Assembly (NCBI GenBank): GCA_046726235.1 | Contig: JBKPAD010000005.1 | Span: 62,001 to 126,000 of the forward strand | DNA from: Nitricoxidireducens sp046726235 | GTDB lineage: Bacteria; Pseudomonadota; Gammaproteobacteria; Burkholderiales; Rhodocyclaceae | Reading direction: 5' to 3' | Length of the DNA: 64,000 nucleotides | Shown here: positions 46,580 to 54,328 of the stretch, one piece after another | Numbering within the stretch: position 1 is the stretch's first letter | Layout: the number at the start of each line of letters is the position of its first letter | Position numbers and translations under genes: made by a program | The notes under the pieces: model-generated | Told to the model about the DNA's origin: nothing | The model's input: only the letters and a program-made list of their open reading frames with translations | Databases searched by the model: none

Positions 46580-47695
46580 ATGGCCGGTCCGCGCTTCAGT
46601 CGGGGTTTCAGTCTTGTCGAGATCATGGTCGGCGTCGTGATCAGCATCGTCGCGACCATCGCCATCTTCCAGGTGTTCGCGGTATCCGAGCGCCAGAAGC
46701 GAACCATCACCGGTGCCTCCGACGCGCAGACCAACGGCGCCATCGGGCTGTACATGATGGAACGCGACATCCGGATGGCCGGCTGGGGCCTCGAAGGATC
46801 GATATTCGCGAACTGCGACACGATCTATGCCTACAACGGCGGCGCCGGGACCTCGACCGACAACGCGCTGGCGCCGATCGTCATCACCGATGGCGGTACG
46901 GCAGGTCCCGACGCCATCGCACTGCAGTACTACGACGACCCCGCCAATCGCAACTTCCGCTTCGCGACGACCACCTTGAGGGCAACCATGCCTCAGTCTT
47001 CATCCGAACTCAAGGTCAACAGCACTTACGGCTGCACCAACATTGATGTCAACGGCGACGGCGTCGTCAACAACCAGGACATCCCGCGGGCAATCGTCCA
47101 GCAGGGCGGAAACTGTACCGTGATGGACATCACGAACGTGAATTCGAGTTCGTTGCAAATTCAGCACAACCCCGGCCAGGGCGACAATCCCTCGGCCGCC
47201 TACCAGAATGCCAATGCCTGGCCCGCATACAGCGAAGGCGCCACATTGCAGTGCTTCAACAAGAGCTACAGGAAGACCTACCGCATCACCGCCGAGCAGC
47301 TCGAGATCGAGAACAGGCCATCCACCGGCGCCACGCAGACGGCGGACGTCGCACCCGAGATCATCGACATGCAGGCGCAGTACGGTGTTGCCGCCGCCGG
47401 CAGCCAGCAGGTGACCGCCTGGGTCGACGCGACAGGGGGGTGGGCATCGCCGATGACAGCGGCCAGCATCCGGCGCATCAAGGCCGTTCGCGTCGCCCTC
47501 GTCGCCCGCAGCGCACAGTATGAAAAGCCGACCTCAGGCTCCACGTGCGATGCCACCACCGACGCAGCGGCGGCCGCCTGGTCCGACTGGGCCACCTTCA
47601 ATACCGGGACCTACCCGGCCGACTGGCAGTGCTACCGGTATCGCGTCTTCGAAGCCGTCGTACCGCTGCGCAATGTCATCTGGGCCAACTCGTAG
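46580..47695 (+). CDS. pilW: Minor pilin PilW
   Basis: A 371-residue prepilin with leader MAGPRFSRG before FSLVEIMVGVVISIVATIAIF and the PilW pattern RDIRMAGWG. Located 9 bases after pilV. Part of the priming complex for the pilus. Confidence 0.95.
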   Translation: MAGPRFSRGFSLVEIMVGVVISIVATIAIFQVFAVSERQKRTITGASDAQTNGAIGLYMMERDIRMAGWGLEGSIFANCDTIYAYNGGAGTSTDNALAPIVITDGGTAGPDAIALQYYDDPANRNFRFATTTLRATMPQSSSELKVNSTYGCTNIDVNGDGVVNNQDIPRAIVQQGGNCTVMDITNVNSSSLQIQHNPGQGDNPSAAYQNANAWPAYSEGATLQCFNKSYRKTYRITAEQLEIENRPSTGATQTADVAPEIIDMQAQYGVAAAGSQQVTAWVDATGGWASPMTAASIRRIKAVRVALVARSAQYEKPTSGSTCDATTDAAAAAWSDWATFNTGTYPADWQCYRYRVFEAVVPLRNVIWANS

Positions 47696-47705
47696 CGAGG
47701 CCGAC

Positions 47706-48329
47706 ATGCGAATGTTTCCGAACCCAGCCATCCGCTCGCCCCAGAAAGGCCTCGCTCTCGTTGTCGCGCTGATCGTGCTGATCGCCATGTCCCTCGCCGG
47801 CACGGCGATCGTGCGCTCGGTCGACACCTCTTTCCTGATCGCCGGCAACCTCGCCTTCCGACGGGGCGCGACGACGAGCGGCGACGCCGGAGTCGAAGCG
47901 GCACGCACCTGGCTGCTCGCCAACAACGGCAGCGGACTCCAGAGCGACAAGGCCGACCAGGGCTACTACGCGACCAGTCAGGACGCACTCGACCTCACGG
48001 GAAACGCGACCAAGGGAAACGCGAGCGACGACCTCGACTGGACCGCCGCAGGCTCGGAAGTCAAGTGCCTTGCCGCCGACGCGGGTGGCAACACCGTGTG
48101 CTACGTCATTCACCGGCTTTGCAATGCGACCGGTTCTCTCGACGCCGCGACCTGCTCCACCCAGCAGACGGTCCGCGGCGGCAGCAGCATGGGTGCGACG
48201 CGACCGATGGGCACTTACCAAGAGCGCTCATGGTCGGAGGTCGCAACCATGGGCTACTACCGCGTCACCGTAAGAGTGGCCGGCCCGCGCGAGAACACCA
48301 GTTTCATCCAGGCGTTCCTGCTTATTTGA
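47706..48329 (+). CDS. pilX: Minor pilin PilX
   Basis: A 207-residue protein with leader ending SPQKG, then LALVVALIVLIAMSLAGTAIVRSVDTSF. Glu5 is absent, as is usual in PilX. It links other minor pilins to PilY1. Starts 10 bases after pilW. Confidence 0.92.
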   Translation: MRMFPNPAIRSPQKGLALVVALIVLIAMSLAGTAIVRSVDTSFLIAGNLAFRRGATTSGDAGVEAARTWLLANNGSGLQSDKADQGYYATSQDALDLTGNATKGNASDDLDWTAAGSEVKCLAADAGGNTVCYVIHRLCNATGSLDAATCSTQQTVRGGSSMGATRPMGTYQERSWSEVATMGYYRVTVRVAGPRENTSFIQAFLLI

Positions 48330-48354
48330 CCTGAGCTCTCCCCTAGGAGGTCCC

Positions 48355-51300
48355 ATGAACCAACACCTGACCCGGCTAATCCAAGGTGCGGCGGTCGCCG
48401 TGCTGACCCTCCCTTCGATTCAGGCCGCCGAGACCGATCTCGCCAACGTCCCGCTGGCGAACGCGACGAGCGTCACGGTGCTGCCGAACATCATGTTCAT
48501 CCTAGATGACTCCGGGAGCATGGACTGGGACTACATGCCGGACTACGTCGACGACTCGAGTCCAGGATTCTGCCGCGACAACCATACCGAGGACGGCAAC
48601 ACAGACGGCAACCTCGATAGATGCCGGTTTGGCGATCCCCCGTTCATGGCAAACGCATTCAACAGGGCGTATTACAACCCGATGGTCAACTATGCAGCGC
48701 CGAAGAATGCCGATGGCACGAGCAAGACGTCCTATTCCACTTGGACCGCTGTTCCGCTCGACGGCTACGGCATCCAGTTCACGAGCACGAACTCGTACCC
48801 GCGCGACAACAACGTCTTCAGCAACACCGTCACCGATGACGACTGGGCCTACAACCGCGGCTACAACATCGACCTCACGACTCAATTCCCCGAACGGAAA
48901 TGGTGCAAGTCGTCATCCGTCCTCGCCACGTGCGATGGCGACAAGAAGACCGGCTTGTCAGGCAGCACTTACACCTACCCCGATGGCACGTACAAGTATC
49001 TCAAGACCGACTTCGGCGCGCCTTACTACTACAACGTGACCGTGGAATGGTGCAAGAACGCGACGTCGGGTTATGGCAGTTCCTCGTGTCAAACCAAGAA
49101 GACCAGCACCTACAAATACGTGAAGTTCTCCAACTGGACACGAGTGAACGTCACGCCCGCCACTACCTCGTACCCGGGTCCCGGTGGCACGACGCGAACC
49201 TACGCGGAGGAAATGACCAATTTTGCCAACTGGTTTGCATGGTATCGAACGCGCATGCAAATGATGAAGTCAGCCATGAGCCTGGCCTTCGCAGATGTCC
49301 GTGGCACACCGAACGATGCCGATGCGACGGACAAGACCTATTTTCACGCACGGGTCGGTTTTTCGACCATCAACAATACGGGAACCACCGATGGCACCGA
49401 ATTTCTCACCATCGGCAATTTCGACGCGGGCCAGAAGAGTAGCTGGTATACAAAACTGTTCGCGACTGTTCCATCGTCCAGTACGCCGCTACGCAAGGCG
49501 CTGACCAAAGCCGGCCGCATTTACGCCGGCAAGATCGGCACTGATCCCGTTCAGTACTCGTGCCAGCGCAACTTCGCGATCCTGTCGACAGACGGCTACT
49601 ACAACGACAGTTCGACCGACGCGAATCAGATGGACGGCTCGACGGACGTCGGCGACCAGGATGGCGACGCGACCTGCTCGACCATCACGCGTCCCTCCTG
49701 CGACAGCTTGAGGAAGTCGAATACGCTGGCCGACGTCGCCTACTACTACTACCACACGAACCTGCGGCCGGCCATGACGCCGAACGTCCCATCGGCCGGC
49801 AACGACGAGAACGTCGATGACGTCGCCGAGCACCAGCACATGACGACGTTCACCATTGGTCTCGGCGTCGATGGCACGCTCACCTATGCCGACGGTTACA
49901 AGAACCTTAACTCGGGCGATTACTACAACATCAAGCAAGGAACGTCGGGCTACAAGTGGCCAGATCCGATTGCCAATACCGGCGAAGAGCGCATCGACGA
50001 CCTTTGGCATGCCGCCGTCAACGGCCGTGGCACCTATTTCAGCGCCCGCGACCCGGCGTCACTGGTCAACGGCCTGACGACTGCTCTCGGCTCAATCAAG
50101 AGCACCACCGGATCCGGTGCGGCAGCTGCGACCAGTAACCTGCAGCCGACCGCCGGCGACAATTTCATCTACATTGCCAACTATCGCACCGTGAAATGGG
50201 ACGGCGAACTCTCCGCTTACACGATCGACCTCTCGAGCGGCGCCGTTTCAAGCGCCTCGACTTGGCAGGCGTCTAGCCTGCTCGATGCCAAGATCGGCAC
50301 CACCGGAAACAGCGACACACGATCGATCTATACGTCCCTGACCGGTTCCAGCGCGCTCACCAACTTCACTTGGGCCAACCTCACCGCCACCGAGCGAGCG
50401 TACTTCGACAACACCAAGCTGAGCCAGTACGCCGACTGGAGCGACACCAACAAGGCGGCCGCCAGCGCAGAAACCATGATCAACTATCTGCGCGGCCAAA
50501 ACCGCAACGAAGATCAGGACCGTGCCGCCGACTACGGCACCTACTACCGCCTTTATCGCGACCGCGAGAAGACGCTCGGCGACATCGTGCATTCCCAGCC
50601 CATTTACGTCGCGGAACCCCTCTACGACTACTCGGATGCCGGATACACGGCCTACAAGAACTCGAACTCGGGCCGCGCAGCCAGCGTCTACGTCGCCGCC
50701 AACGACGGCATGCTGCATGCATTCACTGCGAGCACCGGGCAGGAACGCTGGGCATACGTCCCGGTCACCGTCATGAAGGAAATGTGGCGCCTCGCGGACA
50801 AAGACTTTTCGACCTCGGGGAACCACCGGTTCTATGTCGACGGCCCCGTCGCCGTCAGCGACGTCAACGCGGGCGGCTGGAAGACCATTCTCGTAGGCGC
50901 CCTCGGCAAGGGCGGTCGCGGCGTCTACGCGCTGGACGTCACCAATCCCGCTTCCCCCCTTCCGCTATGGAAGTTCAGCACCGACGAAAACCAGAACGTC
51001 GGCTACACCTACGGCATGCCGATGATCACCAAGCTCACGAACGGTACGTGGGTGGTGGTGGTTGCGTCGGGGTACAACAATGTCCCGGAGGGGGCGAATT
51101 ATCCGGACGCGGACGGCGTCGGCCGCGTCTTCGTCCTCGATGCCGGGACCGGTGCGGTGATCAGGACCATCAGCACCGGCGTCGGCAGCGTCACTACTCC
51201 TTCAGGCCTGACTCACCTCAACATCAAGGTTGCCGACTTTCAGACCGACAACACGACGATCAGCGCCTATGGCGGCGACCTGCTCGGAAACATGTGGCGA

Positions 51301-51960
51301 TTCAATCTCGACGACGGCAGCATGTCCAGGCTCATCGCCCTCGGCGCCTCGCAACCGATCACCACGCCGCCGGAACTGGGCGATATCGATGGGCACACGG
51401 TGCTGTTCTTCGGCACCGGTCGCTACCTCGGCTCGACGGACCTGGACGACACGCAAACGCAGGCGATCTATGGCATCCGCGACGACGGCTCCACGCAGGT
51501 AACGCTCGCCGATCTCACGGCTCAATCGATGAGCGGCTCAGGAACGTCGCGCAGCGTGACCTCATCCAGCGTCAGTTGGGACACCGGTTATGGCTGGTAC
51601 ATCAACCTTCCCGATTCGGGGGAGCGCGTCCACCTGCCCGCCCAGCTCTACTTCGGCACCCTGCTGATCTCCTCGCTGGTGCCGCAGGCAACCGAGTGCC
51701 AGCCCGGCGGCTACAGTTGGCTGTACTTCCTCGATTACCGGACAGGTGGCCGCATCGAAACCAACACGGTCGCGCTTCGTTACACCTCTCCGTTGGTCGG
51801 CCTCACGGTCGCCAAGCTGCCGGGCGGAACGCCGAAGGTCTATGGCATCACTGCCGACGGCGGCGTTCCACCCCCACCGCCAGACCTGCCGATATCGACG
51901 GCAGGCACAGGCGGCGCCACGAGCGGCAAACGCATCATGTGGCGGGAGCTTCTCGACTAG
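48355..51960 (+). CDS. pilY1: Type IV pilus tip adhesin PilY1
   Basis: A 1201-residue exported protein with a signal peptide (about 1-25). It has an N-terminal von Willebrand A-like region with a MIDAS motif (FILDDSGSMDWDY), a long Thr/Tyr-rich part and a C-terminal beta-propeller (about residues 740-1150) with GALGKGGRGVYALDVT and GDLLGNMWRF, as in PilY1. It acts as tip adhesin and Ca-dependent regulator of retraction. AGGAGG lies before the ATG. Last pilus gene of the operon. Confidence 0.95.
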   Translation: MNQHLTRLIQGAAVAVLTLPSIQAAETDLANVPLANATSVTVLPNIMFILDDSGSMDWDYMPDYVDDSSPGFCRDNHTEDGNTDGNLDRCRFGDPPFMANAFNRAYYNPMVNYAAPKNADGTSKTSYSTWTAVPLDGYGIQFTSTNSYPRDNNVFSNTVTDDDWAYNRGYNIDLTTQFPERKWCKSSSVLATCDGDKKTGLSGSTYTYPDGTYKYLKTDFGAPYYYNVTVEWCKNATSGYGSSSCQTKKTSTYKYVKFSNWTRVNVTPATTSYPGPGGTTRTYAEEMTNFANWFAWYRTRMQMMKSAMSLAFADVRGTPNDADATDKTYFHARVGFSTINNTGTTDGTEFLTIGNFDAGQKSSWYTKLFATVPSSSTPLRKALTKAGRIYAGKIGTDPVQYSCQRNFAILSTDGYYNDSSTDANQMDGSTDVGDQDGDATCSTITRPSCDSLRKSNTLADVAYYYYHTNLRPAMTPNVPSAGNDENVDDVAEHQHMTTFTIGLGVDGTLTYADGYKNLNSGDYYNIKQGTSGYKWPDPIANTGEERIDDLWHAAVNGRGTYFSARDPASLVNGLTTALGSIKSTTGSGAAAATSNLQPTAGDNFIYIANYRTVKWDGELSAYTIDLSSGAVSSASTWQASSLLDAKIGTTGNSDTRSIYTSLTGSSALTNFTWANLTATERAYFDNTKLSQYADWSDTNKAAASAETMINYLRGQNRNEDQDRAADYGTYYRLYRDREKTLGDIVHSQPIYVAEPLYDYSDAGYTAYKNSNSGRAASVYVAANDGMLHAFTASTGQERWAYVPVTVMKEMWRLADKDFSTSGNHRFYVDGPVAVSDVNAGGWKTILVGALGKGGRGVYALDVTNPASPLPLWKFSTDENQNVGYTYGMPMITKLTNGTWVVVVASGYNNVPEGANYPDADGVGRVFVLDAGTGAVIRTISTGVGSVTTPSGLTHLNIKVADFQTDNTTISAYGGDLLGNMWRFNLDDGSMSRLIALGASQPITTPPELGDIDGHTVLFFGTGRYLGSTDLDDTQTQAIYGIRDDGSTQVTLADLTAQSMSGSGTSRSVTSSSVSWDTGYGWYINLPDSGERVHLPAQLYFGTLLISSLVPQATECQPGGYSWLYFLDYRTGGRIETNTVALRYTSPLVGLTVAKLPGGTPKVYGITADGGVPPPPPDLPISTAGTGGATSGKRIMWRELLD

Positions 51961-51973
51961 CGGGAAAAGCGAG

Positions 51974-52507
51974 ATGCGACTGGCCCAGGCGTGCTACGCC
52001 TCGCTCCTGCTGCACTCGGCCGCCCTGGCGATCCCCGCGGGCAGCCTCGCGCCGGGCGCGTTTCCCGATAGCCCCTCGTCCGCCGGCGCGCGGCTTGCCG
52101 TCGTGCTGCGGCAGCCGGCCGATGAGACTGGCGCCGAAAAACAAGGGCTGCTCCGCGACGCACCGAGAACGGCGGTAGAGCCTCGGCCGCCGCTCGGCAT
52201 CCCAGGTCCCCGGTACTACGAGCCGCAGGAACTGACGCGGCGCGCCACAGCCATCGGCGACATCGCGCCGCTTCCTCGGGAACTGGACGGGGGCGACGAC
52301 TCCGGTCGCCTCGTGTTCGTGCTGCGCATCGCCAGCACGGGGCGGGTGGACGATGTCGACGTCGAGCAGGCCACCGTCGGCGATGCGCTGGCCGCAGCCC
52401 TCGCCGATCGCTTCCGCGCGCTGCGCTTTCATCCGGCCGAACGCGACGGCGTCGCCGTCGCCAGCCGCATGAAGATCGAGGTCCTGCTGCGCCCGCCGGG
52501 GGCCTAA
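51974..52507 (+). CDS. Exported TonB C-terminal-like protein
   Basis: A 177-residue protein with a signal-like N terminus (residues 1-21) and, from about 115, a TonB_C-like fold (LVFVLRIASTGRVDDVDVEQ, RALRFHPAERDGVAVASRMK). No long Pro-rich periplasmic spanner and no ExbBD genes nearby. It starts 13 bases after pilY1 and may be part of the operon. Function unknown. Overlaps the convergent ispH 3' end by 4 bases. Confidence 0.72.
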   Translation: MRLAQACYASLLLHSAALAIPAGSLAPGAFPDSPSSAGARLAVVLRQPADETGAEKQGLLRDAPRTAVEPRPPLGIPGPRYYEPQELTRRATAIGDIAPLPRELDGGDDSGRLVFVLRIASTGRVDDVDVEQATVGDALAAALADRFRALRFHPAERDGVAVASRMKIEVLLRPPGA

Positions 52508-53424
52508 GCAAGTTCCTTCGGCAGCGGGAAGGCGACGTTCTCGGCGATGCCGGTCACGTCCGAAATCTGGCTGGCGCCGAGCTGGCGCAGGCGGTCGATG
52601 ACGCCGCGTACCAGCACCTCGGGCGCAGAGGCGCCCGCGGTCACGCCCACGCGCCCGCGTCCTTGCAGCCATTCCGCCTGGATCGCCGACGCATCGTCGA
52701 CGAGGTAGGCCGGCACGCGCAGGTTCTCGGCCACCTCGCGCAGGCGGTTCGAGTTGGAGCTGTTGCGCGAACCGACGACGATCACGATGTCGCAGTGCGC
52801 CGCCATCTGCTTGACGGCGTCCTGGCGGTTCTGGGTGGCGTAGCAGATGTCGTCCTTGCGCGGGCCGGCGATGTCCGGAAAGCGGCGGCGCAGCGCGGCG
52901 ACGATCCCGGCGGCGTCGTCCATCGACAGCGTCGTCTGCGTGACATAGGCAAGGCTGTCGGGCTTCTTCACCTGCAGCGCGTCGACGTCGGCGACGTTTT
53001 CGACGAGGTACATGCCGCAGGTGGCCTGGCCCATCGTGCCTTCAACCTCGGGATGGCCCTTGTGGCCGATCATGATCACCTCCCGCCCCTGCTCGCACAT
53101 GCGCGCGACCTCGAGGTGGACCTTGGTGACGAGCGGGCAGGTAGCGTCGAAAATGCGCAGCCCACGGCGCTCGGCCTCCGCGCGCACCGACTTCGGCACG
53201 CCGTGGGCGCTGAAAATCACCGTCGCGCCGTCCGGGACTTCGTCAAGGTCCTCGACGAATATCGCACCCTTGGCCTTGAGGTTGTCGACGACGTAGCGGT
53301 TGTGCACCACCTCATGGCGCACGTAGATCGGCGCGCCGAGCTTCTCCAGCGCGCGCTCGACGATGCCGATCGCGCGCTCGACGCCGGCGCAGAACCCGCG
53401 CGGATTGGCGAGCAGGACTTCCAT
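52504..53424 (-). CDS. ispH: 4-Hydroxy-3-methylbut-2-enyl diphosphate reductase
   Basis: A 306-residue Fe-S enzyme starting MEVLLANPRGFCAG, with the cluster cysteines C12, C96 (FDATCPLVTK) and C195-198 region (DDICYATQNRQ). It makes IPP and DMAPP in the MEP isoprenoid pathway. The ATG is chosen because C12 then matches the E. coli position; a GTG one codon upstream is the alternative. Last gene of the ribF-ileS-lspA-fkpB-ispH operon. Confidence 0.98.
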   Translation of the reverse strand: MEVLLANPRGFCAGVERAIGIVERALEKLGAPIYVRHEVVHNRYVVDNLKAKGAIFVEDLDEVPDGATVIFSAHGVPKSVRAEAERRGLRIFDATCPLVTKVHLEVARMCEQGREVIMIGHKGHPEVEGTMGQATCGMYLVENVADVDALQVKKPDSLAYVTQTTLSMDDAAGIVAALRRRFPDIAGPRKDDICYATQNRQDAVKQMAAHCDIVIVVGSRNSSNSNRLREVAENLRVPAYLVDDASAIQAEWLQGRGRVGVTAGASAPEVLVRGVIDRLRQLGASQISDVTGIAENVAFPLPKELA

Positions 53425-53855
53425 CACATGATCCCCACGATCTCGACCTCGAAGCGGATGGACTTGCCGGCGAGCGGATGGTTGAAGTCGATCACCGCGG
53501 CATCGGCGTCGATCTCGCGCAGCAGGCCCGAGAAGCGCGCGCCCTGCGGCGTGCCGAACTCGACCAGCGAATGCAGTTCGATCGCTCCGCCCGCCGGCAG
53601 TTCCGCACGCGGCATGCGCTGCACGAGCTGCGGGTTGTGGGCGCCGAAGGCTTGTTCGGGCTCGAGCAGGAAGACGTGGCGCTCACCGACCGGCAGCCCG
53701 ACGATGCAGGCCTCGAGCGGCGGCGCGAGTTCGCCGCTGCCGAGCTGGAGCGTCGCCGGCGTCGCCTCGAAGGTGCTGACGAGCTCGATGTCCTCGCCGG
53801 TGGCGAGGCGGTAGTGGAGCGTGACGAGGCTGTCGGCCTTGACTGAATCGCCCAT
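53424..53855 (-). CDS. fkpB: FKBP-type peptidyl-prolyl isomerase (SlpA)
   Basis: A 143-residue SlpA-type isomerase (TLHYRLATGEDIELVSTFE, LEACIVGLPVGERHVFLLEPEQAFG, IDFNHPLAGKSIRFEVEIV). It assists protein folding in the cytoplasm. The second of two ATG codons is preferred because AAGGA is 6 bases upstream. It overlaps lspA and ispH by a base or more at each end. Confidence 0.95.
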   Translation of the reverse strand: MGDSVKADSLVTLHYRLATGEDIELVSTFEATPATLQLGSGELAPPLEACIVGLPVGERHVFLLEPEQAFGAHNPQLVQRMPRAELPAGGAIELHSLVEFGTPQGARFSGLLREIDADAAVIDFNHPLAGKSIRFEVEIVGIM

Positions 53856-54328
53856 CATGTTTCCTTGTGCGTGAATTGGTGCAACAGCATCAGCGCGACG
53901 CCGATGCTGATCGCCGAGTCGGCGACGTTGAAGGCCGGAAAGTGGTACCCGGCCCAATGGAAGTCGAGGAAGTCGACGACGGCATCGAAGCGCAGCCGGT
54001 CGATGACGTTGCCCAGGGCGCCGCCGAGGATCAGCGCCAGCGAGACCGACAGCAGGCGATCGTTCGCGTGCTGGCGCAGCATCGTCACCAGCCAGACCGA
54101 GATGCCGAGCGCGAGGACGACGAAGAACCACTTCTGCCAGCCACCGGCGTCGGCCAGCAAGCTGAAGGAGGCGCCGCGGTTGAACACCAGGACGAGGTGG
54201 AAGAAGCTCGTCAGCGCCAAGCCCTCGCCGAGGCGGAAGGCGGCCATGATCGCCGCCTTGGTCGCCTGGTCGAGCGCGATGACGCCGCCGGCCAGCGCCA
54301 GCCAGCCCGCGAAGGCGCGATTGCTCAC
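53855..54328 (-). CDS. lspA: Lipoprotein signal peptidase
   Basis: A 157-residue inner membrane aspartic protease with four helices. Active-site aspartates lie in GNVIDRLRF and FNVADSAIS. It removes signal peptides from prolipoproteins. The GTG start overlaps the ileS stop by 4 bases. Confidence 0.97.
   Translation of the reverse strand: MSNRAFAGWLALAGGVIALDQATKAAIMAAFRLGEGLALTSFFHLVLVFNRGASFSLLADAGGWQKWFFVVLALGISVWLVTMLRQHANDRLLSVSLALILGGALGNVIDRLRFDAVVDFLDFHWAGYHFPAFNVADSAISIGVALMLLHQFTHKET

Noticed and set aside
48355..51960. PilY1 as two genes or a degraded gene
   Set aside because: The frame is continuous from signal peptide to the C-terminal propeller, with no stop or shift.
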